DNA of 64,000 nucleotides from the NCBI RefSeq assembly GCF_000439435.1, contig NC_021846.1, positions 682,001-746,000 of the forward strand, in the 5' to 3' direction. The position numbers and the translations under genes were made by a program. The DNA comes from Spiroplasma taiwanense CT-1 (GTDB taxonomy: Bacteria > Bacillota_I > Bacilli_A > Mycoplasmatales > Mycoplasmataceae). Positions 40,993 to 52,117 of the stretch are shown one piece after another; positions within the stretch are counted from its first letter, which is position 1; every line of letters starts with the position of its first letter. A model generated the notes under the pieces. That model saw only the letters and a program-made list of their open reading frames with translations. It was not told the origin of the DNA and did no database searches.

Positions 40993-41934
40993 TTATTCTA
41001 TATTAATTATTTTTAAACTATCCATTGAAAGTAACATTTCTTCAATTAGCTCTAATGATGCTATTTTATCTGAATAAGCAGTTGCACTTCCACAAACTAT
41101 TCCCATTTTAAGAGCTTTAGTATAGTCTTTTGTTTTTATATATTCACTTAAAAATCCACCAAGCATACTATCACCAGCACCTGCTGCATTAACTAATTGT
41201 TTATTTCAATTACCAATACTACACTTTTGTGTAATTTCTTTATTTAAGAAAATAGCACCTTCATCTCCCATTGAAATTAAAATGTTTTGAACACCTTTAT
41301 CTAATAATTGTTTAGCTGCTTTTAATATATCATTTTGATTTTTTATTTCTGAACCTGTTGTTATAGACAATTCTTCTATATTAGGTTTTATTAAAAATGG
41401 TCTTTTTTCAATGGCATATTTTAAGGAATCACCGAATGCATCAATAACACAATGTGCATTTAAAGAATTTGTTAATTCTGCAATTTGTGCATAAATTTTA
41501 TTATTAACTCCTGTTGGAATACTTCCTGTGGCAATAACATAATCATTTGTTGATACATTTTCTTTTAAATATTGCATCAGTTTTTCTAATTCTGAATTTT
41601 CAATTTCTGAGCTAGTTACACTACATTCAGTCTGATTTTGATCAATCAATTTTAAATTTATTCTAATTTCTCCGAGGGAATTAAATTTTTTATATTTAAT
41701 TTTCATCAAATCTAAATTTTTATAAAAGAATTTTTCAAAATCACCATTTGAAAAAATAATTGATTCATTTTTTACTTTTAAATTATTTAGTAACATTGAA
41801 ATATGAATTCCTTTTCCTGCAGGATACATTTCAACATTATTCGGTCTATTTGTTTTATTCATTTTAAGTTCATCAAATTTTAAAATATAATCAATTGCTG
41901 GACTTAATGAAATAATATATATATTATTTGCCAT
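40993..41934 (-). CDS. 1-phosphofructokinase / tagatose-6-phosphate kinase
   Basis: The 313-residue PfkB protein belongs to the FruK/LacC branch: IYIISLSPAIDYIL at the start, YPAGKGIHISMLLNN glycine motif, VIATGSIPTGV and the catalytic VNAAGAGDSMLGGF. It makes fructose or tagatose 1,6-bisphosphate, which either aldolase in this window can cleave. The frame is intact with one TGA Trp (41206). The weak ribosome site AGAAAGG is close to the ATG. It is the second gene after a PTS EIIBC, so FruK-like activity on the sugar from that PTS is as likely as LacC. Confidence 0.85.
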
Positions 41935-41971
41935 ACTTAACCTTTCTCAATTTATATTTTTTATTAAAACA

Positions 41972-44176
41972 TTAAATTGCTTTTGCTTTAATTAAATTTT
42001 CTTTAATTTCTAAGTAATGAATATCATCAAAATATTGATTTTTAAATTCTTTTAATTTTTTTTCTTTTACTTTTTCAATTTGATTTAAATTTTTTTCAAT
42101 ATCTACATAATATTTGTTAGTTTCAATTTCTAAGTTTTTCTGACTATCTGAAATTATTTTATTTAATTCACTAACTTGATTTTTTAGTGTTTCAATTTTT
42201 TCTAATTTGTAATTATTTTTTTCAGACTCTAAAATTAATAAATTTCCCTTTTCAGTTTTGAAACTAATGTTTGTATTTAAAAGTTTTTGTCCCTTATTAA
42301 ATAATGAAGCGTTTTTTTCTTCTCTTAACTCTAAAAATCTATTTATTGTATATTCTAAGTTTGTTTTTTTTACAGTCAATTTATAATGTTTTTTTGTAAC
42401 TTGATTTAATTCTTTTAAAAGTTTTACATTATTTTTAAGTTCTAAATAAATTTTATTTAATTCAATTTGTCTTTCAGTTTTTACTTCTTTCAACATATTT
42501 AATAAATCTTTTGTTAATTTAGAATTTTTAACATCATTTCTTAAATTTAAAATAAAATTAATTATTAATGGTTCTAAAGATTTATTTAATTTAATTACTT
42601 GAACTTTATTTTTTTCAAGTTCTTTAATTAACTCTTCTTTATCAACTTTTTTATTATTACTTTTTTTAATTAATTTAATTGTATTTCTTGCAGAAAAATC
42701 AATTTGACCAATTAAAAATTCTTGTTTTGCTAATTTTAAAGTTGTTTTTAATGCTAAACTTTTTTCTGTTTTTTCTTCTTTTCAGAATAAATAAGTAACT
42801 AAAATTCCCAAACCAAATGAAGCTAAATCAATTAAGATTGCAGCTACTAAGTCATCAGTATAAGCTAAAAACCCAACAATTCCACCAAGACCTGCTAAAT
42901 TATCTAAACTTACATTGAAAATTCCAATTAATCATCCACCAATTCCACCTGCTAAAACACCTGTTAAAAATGGAATTCCTTTTGGTAAGTTAACCCCATA
43001 TATACAAGATTCAGTTGGACCAGAAATTAAACCTGGTAAAGCAGCTGCAAATGCAGCAGATCTATCAATTATTTTTCTTGATTTAATACCAACAGCAATA
43101 GTCGCTCCCATTTGTGCTCATGCTGCTGCAAAAGCAGCTGCTAAAAATAATGAAGGAGTTCCTTCTTTTAAACTAGCAACAGCTGCAAAGAATAGGATAT
43201 TGTGTACTCCTAAAACAACTAAAGGTTGTCATGTTAAACCAACTATTAAAGTTCCAAGCCCTATTGGCATATTCATAAATCAATCAAATGCAGTTAATAA
43301 AGCATTTTCTACAACACCCATAATTGGTCCCATTATAAAGAATGCTAATAATCCACCAACAAATAAAGTTAGAAATGGATTTAATAAAAAGTTTGCTACT
43401 GGGTGAAAATATCTTTCCATTGATTTTTGTGCATATGCAATTATTACACCCATTGCAATAAATACTAAGATTGTTGAATAAAATGGCTTAATTACTATTT
43501 CTCAACTACCAAGTTTTATTAAATCAATTCCAGCTTCTGGAATAATTGGTGAAACCATTATTAATGCAAGCGCTATTGCAATTGGAGTTTTACCTCCCAA
43601 ATATCTAACAGTAGATCACATAGCAACTACACCCATCATTTTAAATCCAGTTGAAGCAATAACGTTTAGAACATAATCAAAAATATTATAATCTATTCCT
43701 AATTGTGATCCATCAGCTGCTGGATCAGATGCAACTCCACTTCTTATTAATAATTGTTGTAAAGCCATAATTAACCCAACACCAATTAAGAATGGAATTA
43801 ATGGTCCAAAAATTGCAGAAACCGATTTTATAAATTTTCTTCAAATTGAAACATTATTTTCTTGAATTTGTGCTTTCACATTAAAATCTGTATTATTTTT
43901 ATTATTATTTTGGACTTCACTTTTAAGATTGTTCTTAAATAAAGCAGTTATTTGAGATACCTCAGGACCAATAATTAATTGTAATTCACCATTTGATCAT
44001 AAAGCACCTTTAATATTTGATATAGTTTTTAAATCATTTATGTTTGCAGCATCTTGATTATGTAAAGTTAATCTCATTCTTGTTGCACAATGATATACAT
44101 CTTTTACATTTTCAGGGCCACCAACTTTATCGAAAATATTTTGAACTAATACTTCTTGCTTTTCAATTTTGCCCAT
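41972..44176 (-). CDS. PTS EIIBC permease with a long C-terminal coiled coil
   Basis: The 734-residue protein opens with an EIIB domain (VYHCATRMRLTLHNQD; Cys accepts phosphate), then a glucose-superfamily EIIC (about 110-460) of the sucrose/beta-glucoside/trehalose type (FGPLIPFLIGVGLIMAL, GPTESCIYGVNLPKGIPF). In place of an EIIA it carries about 270 charged residues rich in Lys, Glu, Leu and Asn with heptad character (residues 465-734). No EIIA His motif is visible there. AAAGGAAA precedes the ATG. The frame is intact. Upstream is a DeoR regulator and downstream a PfkB kinase, forming one operon. Confidence 0.85.
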
Positions 44177-44246
44177 TGAATATAATTTCCTTTCTACATA
44201 AATTGTTTTATGTTAGAAGAATGATTTAAAATCTAACTAAAACAAT

Positions 44247-44981
44247 TTAAGCGTAAATAAATTTTCCTTTAAAGTCAGAGGGAGATTCTTTACTTATAAG
44301 AGCAGTTTCTTTTTTTACATCAACCTTAATTCTGTTTTTTGAATAAAATTTTGTTGGATCCATCAAAATATATGATTGTTCTGAATTTTTAATTACTTTT
44401 TCTTTAATCATAGCTTCTTGAATATTTGTTGTATAAAACTCATTATTATCATAATTGTTCATACCAACAAATGCTTTATCAAAGTAAAAATTATCAATGA
44501 ATTTTAAAGATAATTCACCAGCTGTTGCATGTGTTGAAGGAATAATTGTTCCACCAACTAAACAGACTTCCATATCTTGTTCTATTAATTCTAATGCAAT
44601 AGAATAACCATTTGTTACTACTGAAATTTTTTTATTGACTAAATATTTAATCATTTGTTTTGTTGATGTACCTGTATCTATAAAAATTAGGTCACCATTT
44701 TCAATTAATTCTGCAGCTTTTCTTGCAATTTTATCTTTAAATTCAATATTCACTTTTTCTTTTTCCTCATCAAAGTGTTCTTGCATACGTTTTGAAGAAT
44801 TTTGCAATGATTTTGCACCACCATAAACCTTAATAATTTTTCCTTCATTATGAAGTTCATTTACATCTGTTATTATTGTTTGAATGGTAGAATTTGTTAA
44901 CTCAGACAATGTTATATTTTTAACAAAACCTTTTTCATTAATTATGTTAATGATTTTTTCTCTTCGTTCATTTTTTAGCAA
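44247..44981 (-). CDS. DeoR-family regulator of the EIIBC-kinase operon
   Basis: The 244-residue protein has a winged helix (RREKIINIINEKGFVKN..., NSTIQTIITDVNELHNEGK) and a DeoRC domain (LIFIDTGTSTKQMIKYL, VVTNGYSIALEL, VCLVGGTIIPSTHA). The recognition helix is unusual: most relatives have VSxxTIRRDL here, while this one reads STIQTIITDV. The start is TTG at 44981, eight bases after GGAGG. It is divergent from the second aldolase gene, and repeated AAGTTTAA boxes lie between them. Frame intact. Confidence 0.85.
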   Translation of the reverse strand: MLKNERREKIINIINEKGFVKNITLSELTNSTIQTIITDVNELHNEGKIIKVYGGAKSLQNSSKRMQEHFDEEKEKVNIEFKDKIARKAAELIENGDLIFIDTGTSTKQMIKYLVNKKISVVTNGYSIALELIEQDMEVCLVGGTIIPSTHATAGELSLKFIDNFYFDKAFVGMNNYDNNEFYTTNIQEAMIKEKVIKNSEQSYILMDPTKFYSKNRIKVDVKKETALISKESPSDFKGKFIYA

Positions 44982-45022
44982 AGAATATTCCTCCTTCTTT
45001 TATAATACAATATATTTTAAAA

Positions 45023-45071
45023 AAGTTTAAAATTATTTAAAATAAATTAAAATAAGTTTAAAAAAGTTTAA
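45023..45071. promoter_or_regulatory. Three AAGTTTAA boxes between DeoR and aldolase 2
   Basis: AAGTTTAA occurs at 45023-45030, 45054-45061 and 45064-45071. The steps are 31 and 10 bases, about three and one helical turns, so all three lie on the same face. Box 1 overlaps the minus-strand promoter region and boxes 2-3 the plus-strand one. A TAATAT -10 candidate follows at about 45081. Confidence 0.55.
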
Positions 45072-45123
45072 AAAATATAGTAATATAAATTTGTAATATA
45101 CAATTATTATAAGGAGAAATTTT

Positions 45124-45969
45124 ATGAAAACTAAATTAAAAGAAGAATTATTAAAAGCAAAGAAAGGTAAATATGCAATTCCTGCTTTTAATTTTGATAA
45201 TTTAGAAATGATGAAAGGAATAATTGAAGCAGCAGAAGAAGAAAAATCTCCTGTAATTCTAATGGTTACAGAGAGTGCTGCAAAATATATGGGAATTGAT
45301 TATGTATTTAGTTTTGCATTAACTGCAACAAATAATGCAAATATTCCTGTTATATTACATTGAGATCATGGTTTTGATATTGATTTAATTAAAAAAGCAG
45401 TTAATGCTGGTTTTTCAAGTGTAATGCTTGATTCTTCATTAAAACCTTTTGAAGAAAATGTAAAAGAAACTATTGAAATAGTAAATTATGCTCACTCAAA
45501 AGGTGTTCAAGTTGAATCAGAAATTGGACATGTTGGGGGAAAAGAAGATGATAGAAACTCTGATTCTAAAGGTTATACTGATGTAAATGAAGCAATTGAA
45601 TTTGAAAAATTAACAAAAATTGATGCTTTGGCAATTGCAATTGGTACAAGTCATGGTTTATTTAAAGAAGAATTTAAACTACAATTTGATTTACTAAAAG
45701 AAATTGAATCAAAAGTATCAACTCCCCTTGTACTTCATGGCTCAAGTCAAGTGCCACTTGAAGATTTACAAAAAGCTATAAGCTTAGGAATTACAAAAAT
45801 AAATATTGGAACAGATTTAAAAATGGCTTGTGCAAATGGTTTAAAACATTGATTTGAAAAAAATCCACAAGGTTTTGATGCAAGAAAATATGGAAAAGAA
45901 GCAATTGAGTTTGTAAAAAGAGAAGCCAAAATTAAAATCAGAGCATTTGGTTCAAATAATAAAACTTAA
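45124..45969 (+). CDS. Class II fructose/tagatose-bisphosphate aldolase, copy 2
   Basis: The 281-residue zinc aldolase has the same motifs as the copy at 40026 (HWDHG, IGTSHGLFK, LVLHGSSQVP). Differences include KKGKY for KQGKY, NAGF for DAGF, KEEFKL for KGQVKL, and ALVLHG-type changes late in the chain. AAGGAGAA precedes the ATG. The promoter region is unrelated to that of copy 1: here a DeoR regulator with AAGTTTAA boxes, there LacR with TTATCA boxes. It probably serves the PTS-kinase operon on the other strand. Confidence 0.92.
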
Positions 45970-45996
45970 AAAAAGCCTTTTAAAAGGCTTTTTTTA
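45967..45996 (+). terminator. Intrinsic terminator
   Basis: AAAGCCTTTT / AAAAGGCTTT hairpin with T run, straight after the second aldolase; symmetric enough to serve the ABC gene on the other strand too. Confidence 0.9.
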
Positions 45997-46007
45997 TTTA
46001 TATAAAT

Positions 46008-46946
46008 TTATTTTTTTACACTTTCTTTATCTTCAAGTGCTTTATTTATTGATTCCATATTTATTGGTAGTTTAATTAAATTTAATATTGGATTTGTAAG
46101 ACCAATAAAATATAAGAAAACCCAATTTATTTCTTTTAAAGATTTTGTTGCAAACACAATTGAATTTTCATCTTCATCATAATTGAAACTTTTAATGTTT
46201 TTTTCTGCTAAAAATGCTCTAAATTTTGGAACATCAAACTTTTGATCTAAGAATAATTTATATTTATTGTATATATTTAATTCTAATTGTGAACCTTCAA
46301 AAATTTTTTTGCCATCTTCAAGAATAATATAGTCATCAATAATATTTGAAATTTCATCAATATTGTGTGCTGTAATAATTACAGTTTTACCTTGTTTTTT
46401 ATAATCATATAATAAATTTTTAATTTTATTTCTTCAATAAGAATCTAAATTTGCACCTGGTTCATCTAATATAATAATTTCTGTTCTTTTAATAAAACAT
46501 AATATTAAATTCATTCTATTTTTCATTCCTCATGAGAAATTTTTAACTTTTTTTGTTCTATCTTCTCAAAGATCAAAATATTTCATTCAATATTCTATTT
46601 CTTCTTTTATTTCATTTTTATCTAAATTAAATGATAAACAAATTAATTTTAAAAAATTATAAGCTGAAATATCATATAATGAAAAATCCATTTGTGTATA
46701 AAATCCAAATAATGTATTTTGTAGATATGATCTACTTTTTCTACGATTTTCTTCATTAAAAATAATATCTCCTTTATATTTTTTAATTGCACCAATTATT
46801 GAATTTAATATAACAGATTTTCCACTCCCACTTCTTCCACATAAAGCTGTAATTTTTCCTGTTTTAATCTCTAAGTTAATTGGACCAATTTTTGTTTTTT
46901 TAAATTTTTTCTCAAAATTTTGAAAATTTATAATTATCTTTTCCAT
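46008..46946 (-). CDS. ABC transporter ATP-binding protein
   Basis: The 312-residue ATPase has Walker A LCGRSGSGKSVIL, a signature FSWGMKNRMNL in place of LSGGQ, Walker B IIILDEPGANLD and the H-loop ITAHNIDEI. This motif set and the C-terminal extension fit the drug/lipoprotein-exporter type (CcmA/ABC-2). The ATG overlaps the stop of the permease (TAATG). It energises the neighbouring permease; the cargo is unknown. The operon lipoprotein suggests a surface assembly function (inference). Confidence 0.88.
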
Positions 46947-48736
46947 TATACAAAGTCCTTTTTCTTATAAACATTTAAACAAATTAAATTATTGAATAGT
47001 GCAATAATTAATTGAGCAATTGCAAAATAATACGGATTTACAAAATTATTATATGTTTCTGGTTTAATTTTATTTGTTTCATCTAAGTCAAAGTAATATG
47101 TTGAATAACTTAAAAATAAATTGTGTTGTTCAGATAAAATTATATACGAATCACTTTGATTATTAAATCAAATATCATCTCATGATTCTCCTGAGTATTT
47201 TGTATAAAGTGAAAACATATTTGCAATTGAATTCAAGTAAAAAAATGTATTATATAAATTTCTTCTATTTTTATAATTAATTCATTCATTTTTTGAAGTA
47301 TCAAGTGAATAGTTTGTCAAAGTTATGTAAGTTGAAGTATAGTTAATAAAATATTGTTCCAAAACTCTTATTGCAATGTATAAAGGATCATACAAGATTT
47401 CATTAAATAGTTTTTTTGCATTTGCATCTCTAATAAAACCAATTGAATTAATACCATCAACAAAGTGAAGTCTATAACCATCAACTAAATAAGTTTTTGT
47501 GTATGTTTCACTAACATTTGGATTTGATGAAAGCTTAATTTGGCCATCATCAAAATTTAATAAATCTCCATACCACTTATAATATTGATTTTGATATTCT
47601 TCAGTTGATGAAAAATCTTCAAGCAAAGCAATTGAAAAGTTATATAAATCATTTAAGACTAATTTTTTACTATCATCTGTTTGTTCATCAACTAATGTTT
47701 TTAATGACTCTAAAGTAATAAATTTATTTTTTTGAGTAATTGAAACATTTACACTATCTCCTAATTTAATACATGTATCTCCATCATTTGAATTACAAGT
47801 ATCACTTCAATTTGTTGGTAATTTAGAAATTGTTAAGTTGTTTGCACTAATTAATGAATTTGTATTTTCAATAATATCAAGTTGTTCTCAAAAATTAAAT
47901 CTTGCGTTAACTGTTGCTTGATTAGTTCAGTTACTATTTTCTCTTAAAAAATTATTTATAATAAAAAAATCATTAATAAACTTTGATAAATATTTATATT
48001 TTATTTTTTCATTTTTTATGTGTTCTTGTAAATCAAATGCTTTATAAATTTCTTCAATTTTTTCAACATATAAATTTCCATTAGGTGAAGTAAAATACAA
48101 GTTTTCATTTTTTTCAGAAACAGAAATAAATTGATATGGAAGACTTGCAATAAAACTTAAAGCTAAGATAAGAGTAATTATAATTGTTGTTATTTGATTT
48201 TTTAAAAACAAACTTAAGAGTGTAAAAAAATTTATTAATAAATAACTTATAAGAAATAAATAAATCATATGAACTAATGTTGCATTTAAAATCACATTAG
48301 TATTTTTTAAATTAGTTATTAAAGCAAAAATGTTTATTATTAAAAAGTTTGTTAAAATCAACATTGATACATAAGTAAACAATGCAATTGTTTGAGTCAA
48401 AAATATTTTTGAACGCGAAATAGTTTGTGTTGAAATTATATAAATAGTTTTATCTTCAATTTTAGAATACATGAAAAGAAACACTAATCTCATAATTAAT
48501 ATTATTCATATAATTCCAGTAATAAACAGAAAATAATAATTATAGTAAATTATAAATTGCTCACCACTTTTAATAGCTAACAAAATAAACCCAAACAAAA
48601 CTGCAAGGGCTGATGCTATAAAAATTATAATGGATGATGCTTTATCAAAAAACATTAATTTGAAATCAATTTTAAACATTGTAAAAAAGCTTATAGATCT
48701 TTTTTTTAATTGTTTTTTATTGATCTGATTCAGCAT
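46946..48736 (-). CDS. ABC-2-type permease with a large extracellular domain
   Basis: The 596-residue protein has an N-terminal cluster of six or so helices (FDKASSIIIFIASALAVLFG, ISRSKIFLTQTIALFTYVSM, ITTIIITLILALSFIASLPY), then about 330 mostly polar residues (Asn, Ser, Tyr, Trp-rich) and a last helix near the C-terminus (YFAIAQLIIALFNNLICLNV). ABC-2 permeases usually have about 250-400 residues, so the polar block is an insertion exposed outside. ATG 48736 overlaps the lipoprotein gene end and has AAAGGTG. Frame intact with several TGA Trp codons. Confidence 0.75.
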
Positions 48737-50360
48737 AAAAAATTGCACCTTTATGACCAAATCTATATTTAAAATATCCTAAATTTACAGTTAAATCTTT
48801 TGTTGTTGTCCCATCAGAAATAAGAAGACCTTCAGTTCAATTATATACATAGCTATTAGAATTACCTTCAATTTTTAAAATATTATTTTCACCATTAATA
48901 ACTATTTTTTTCAAAGACTCATTATAATCTTTTCAAAAAAATGATTTATAAGATTTTCCATTAAAATCCAAATCAAGATCACTTCACAATGGACTATTTT
49001 TAGTTGTACTTGTTGCTGCTAATGGATTATTTCTAACATTACTTTTAGTATTTTCAATAATTTTAGTTTTTTGATGAAAATCAGAAAGTAAGTTTTTTAG
49101 ATAAGCTTTTGCTTTAACTGAAGTTCCTAAAACATTGTTTGAACTTATTGTTGTAATATTTGATTTATAAGTAAATGGCATTATAATTTGTCCTAAATTT
49201 ATTTGATTTCCTCCAGCATAACTTAAATTTAAATTATTTAATTTAAATTGACCAAATGAATATGCTCCTGTTAAATAATTTGTAATTTCTTGAATAGATG
49301 CACTTTCGTCCACTCATAAATTTGTAAAATTATTTACAGAACTTTCAAAATTTTTATATGATTCAACATTAGTTTCTAAATTGAAAAATTGATTTCAAAG
49401 TTCATCAGTTGATTTTGTTTTAAATACTAAGTCATTAAAAACCTGTAAATCAGTATTATAAAGAAACTTATTATTTGTATGACTAAAATTATTACTTACT
49501 TTTAAATCTTCAAAAAATGAATTTGTATCATATGTTATTTCAAATTGTTCATTATCAGTATATTCTTTCATTTTTTGTAAAAGTGAATTTATATTTTTTT
49601 CAACTTTAAAAAAGCTTGTAATAGTTTCTGAAACGTCTTTCCAACTTTCATTTTCAGTAATGTTTAAATCAACATTAGAAAAATGCAATGGTGATTCTAA
49701 ATCACTGTAAAATTTTTTACCTACTTCTGTTAGTCCAATTATATTTGCGATTAATTCTTCATCATCTGAAATTGTAAAAGTTCCTTTGTAATCATAATTT
49801 TCAATATTAACTGCTTGTGTGTAATATTGTCATTTAAATTTAACATTAAAACTTCCTGAATAAGTTACATTGTTATTATTATCTGTTTGTTTTTTTATAG
49901 TTATTTCTTCTCCAAAGTCATAACCAACATAAACATTACTTACCTCTGATAAAAATACTGAATAATTATTTTCTGTATTATTTTTAAATGAATCAATACT
50001 ACTTGCCAAATCTTGAAGATTTGCAAAATTTTGCATATCATTTTTAAAATAGTCAATATCACTCAATGAATTAATATTTAATGTTACTTCACCATCATTT
50101 GGATTTGAATATAATTTTTCTAAATTTGATTTTTTAAAAAAATTATACTTAATTGAATTTTTTGAAGTTTCTATAAATGGAACATTATTTTTTATAAAAT
50201 GTTCATCAAATTTTTTATTAATATCATTTTTTAATGAATTTAATAACTCTTGATCAACAGTAGATTGATTTGATTTTGGTTTTGTACCACAAGAAACAAT
50301 TGATGTTGTAGAACTAGCAACAATTGTTCCTATTGACAATAAAAACAAAAAATTTCTCAT
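48717..50360 (-). CDS. Surface lipoprotein of the ABC operon
   Basis: The 547-residue protein starts MRNFLFLLSIGTIVASSTTS with lipobox IVSC, preceded by GGGGGA. The body is polar, rich in Asn, Ser, Asp and Phe, with no domain I recognise. It is the first gene of a three-gene operon: lipoprotein, ABC-2 permease, ATPase, each overlapping the next. Such lipoprotein-exporter sets are common in Entomoplasmatales, but the cargo is unknown. The promoter region contains A15 and A16 runs. Confidence 0.75.
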
Positions 50361-50421
50361 TTTTTCCCCCTTTTTTAGTTAGCATTAACTAATTATTTTT
50401 ATTGTATTGTATAACCTATAC

Positions 50422-50453
50422 AAAAAAAAAAAAAAATAAAAAAAAAAAAAAAA
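50422..50453. repeat. A15-T-A16 homopolymer tract between divergent lipoprotein genes
   Basis: Fifteen A (50422-50436), one T, sixteen A (50438-50453). On the minus strand the runs lie directly upstream of TATAGGTTATACAAT, a likely -10 region for the lipoprotein operon. Confidence 0.85.
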
Positions 50454-50603
50454 TCTTATTAAAAATTTATTTAGTTTTGATAAATTATTTTTATAAGAAT
50501 AAAAGTAAATTAATGTAAAAATTAATAATTTTATTTTTATTGAAATAAAGATTTTTAGTAAAAAATAAATATATTATTTAAATTAGAAAAAAAGAGAAAA
50601 AAT

Positions 50604-52074
50604 ATGAAAAAAATATTAAGCCTATTAACATCTATTATTCTAACAACAGCAAGTTTAGCAACTGTTGGTTGTGGGGTTTCAGTTAATGAAAATCAACAAT
50701 ATGAAGGAGGGAGATGTTTTTACAAGTTCACATCTAAATAATCAGTTAATGGATGATGCTATTGAAAAGACATCTGGTTCAAATAGAAATAATATCTCTG
50801 TATTTTATATAATTTGATCTGGTCAAATTCAAAATTTACAAACAATTTGAGAAATTATGCTTCAAAAACAATTACAACCAGATAAAGAGATTTATTTATA
50901 TCTTGGAGCTGATGTTTTTGATCCAAAAATTTATGATTATGTTAATTTACTTGGAAAAAATCAAAATGGTAAAAACATTTTTTAAAAACACTATAAAGAT
51001 GATGGTGAAAAAGGAGCAAGATATGGTGTAACGGATAAAGAAATAAAAGAAATGTACAAAAACATTGATATAAAAACAGGAGATAAAAAAATTGATTTCT
51101 ATATGGGTGAGGAGGTAAAAAACCAAATAAATTAAATTAATGAAAGTAAAGGTTTTACACAAGGAATTTTTAATTTTTTAAAATATATTGATTCAATTAA
51201 TTTTATTACTGATGGAACTTATAATTTTGTAACCAATGATTATACAAAAACCTATATTTCTTCAAGAACAGAAGAAGAAATAAATCAAGCAAAGCTATTG
51301 TGAAAAGATATATTTAATCAAACAAAAACAATTGATGATTTTATTAGTGAGGGAAAAACTATGCATGGACAGGAAAATTATAGACGTGTTGAAAAAATAA
51401 ATTCTTTTGAAAACTTAGATGAAATGCTTCCACTATTAGCGTTTAATGATGAATTTAAAAATGAAAATGGTTCATATAAAATTAAAAGTTTTACGATCGA
51501 TATTGACCCCTATTTAAATAATAAAGATAATAGTAATTATTGAAATCAAAGAGGTCTTGGTTTATATAAGGCATGAACTTTATTATCAAAAGATACTGAT
51601 AATTATATATATGCTGGGGACATTATTGATGAAAACGAAGAATTAACAAATTATAACTTTAATATTTTAAAAACAATGATTAAAGAAAAAATTATTCCAA
51701 ATAATAATCAAGGAAATATTATTTTAAAAGTTCATCCTCGTTCTGAAAATGAAGCTATTAATAAACTAATGGAGAAAATAAATAATGAATTTAAAGGTAC
51801 TTTAAATAGAGACGTAATTATAAATTTAAAACAAACTGTAATTATTGAAGTATATATTTTAAGCGGATTAATAAAAAATGATGCTAAAACAAAATATCAT
51901 TTCTCAGTAAATGGTACTTCAACTTCTGTATTAGGATTTTATGCTGCAAATCAAATTGAAATGATTGATGAGTTTATATTTGAAAATCAAAATGCTTTAG
52001 ATCAATATAAAAAATATTATGGAGAAAATAGTAATATAATCGATTGAAGTAAAGTTATTAAAGCATGAAAATAA
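50604..52074 (+). pseudogene. Lipoprotein resembling GT80 sialyltransferases, broken
   Basis: The start MKKILSLLTSIILTTASLAT with lipobox TVGC is a lipoprotein signal. The rest reads like family GT80 (Pasteurella PM0188 type): KEIYLYLGADVFDPKIY early, INFITDGTYNFV, MLPLLAFNDEFK, then NIILKVHPRSENEAIN for the CMP-binding HP motif, VYILSGLIKNDAKTKYHFSV and a final IIDWSKVIKAW. The match is by pattern, not alignment. One frameshift (near 50710) and two in-frame TAA codons (50983-50985, 51133-51135) make it a pseudogene. If the function is right, it would have added sugar at the cell surface or in a capsule. A lipid-anchored GT80 is unusual. Confidence 0.5.
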
Positions 52075-52117
52075 AAATGCTTTTATATTAATCTAGTTAA
52101 TATAAAAGCATTTTTTA
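52072..52117 (+). terminator. Intrinsic terminator
   Basis: AAAAATGCTTTTATATTA / TAATATAAAAGCATTTTT hairpin just after the stop. Confidence 0.9.

Noticed and set aside
42915-43406. Plus-strand open frame of about 160 codons, proline- and alanine-rich
   Set aside because: It is the antisense shadow of the EIIC domain; the minus frame carries clear PTS motifs.
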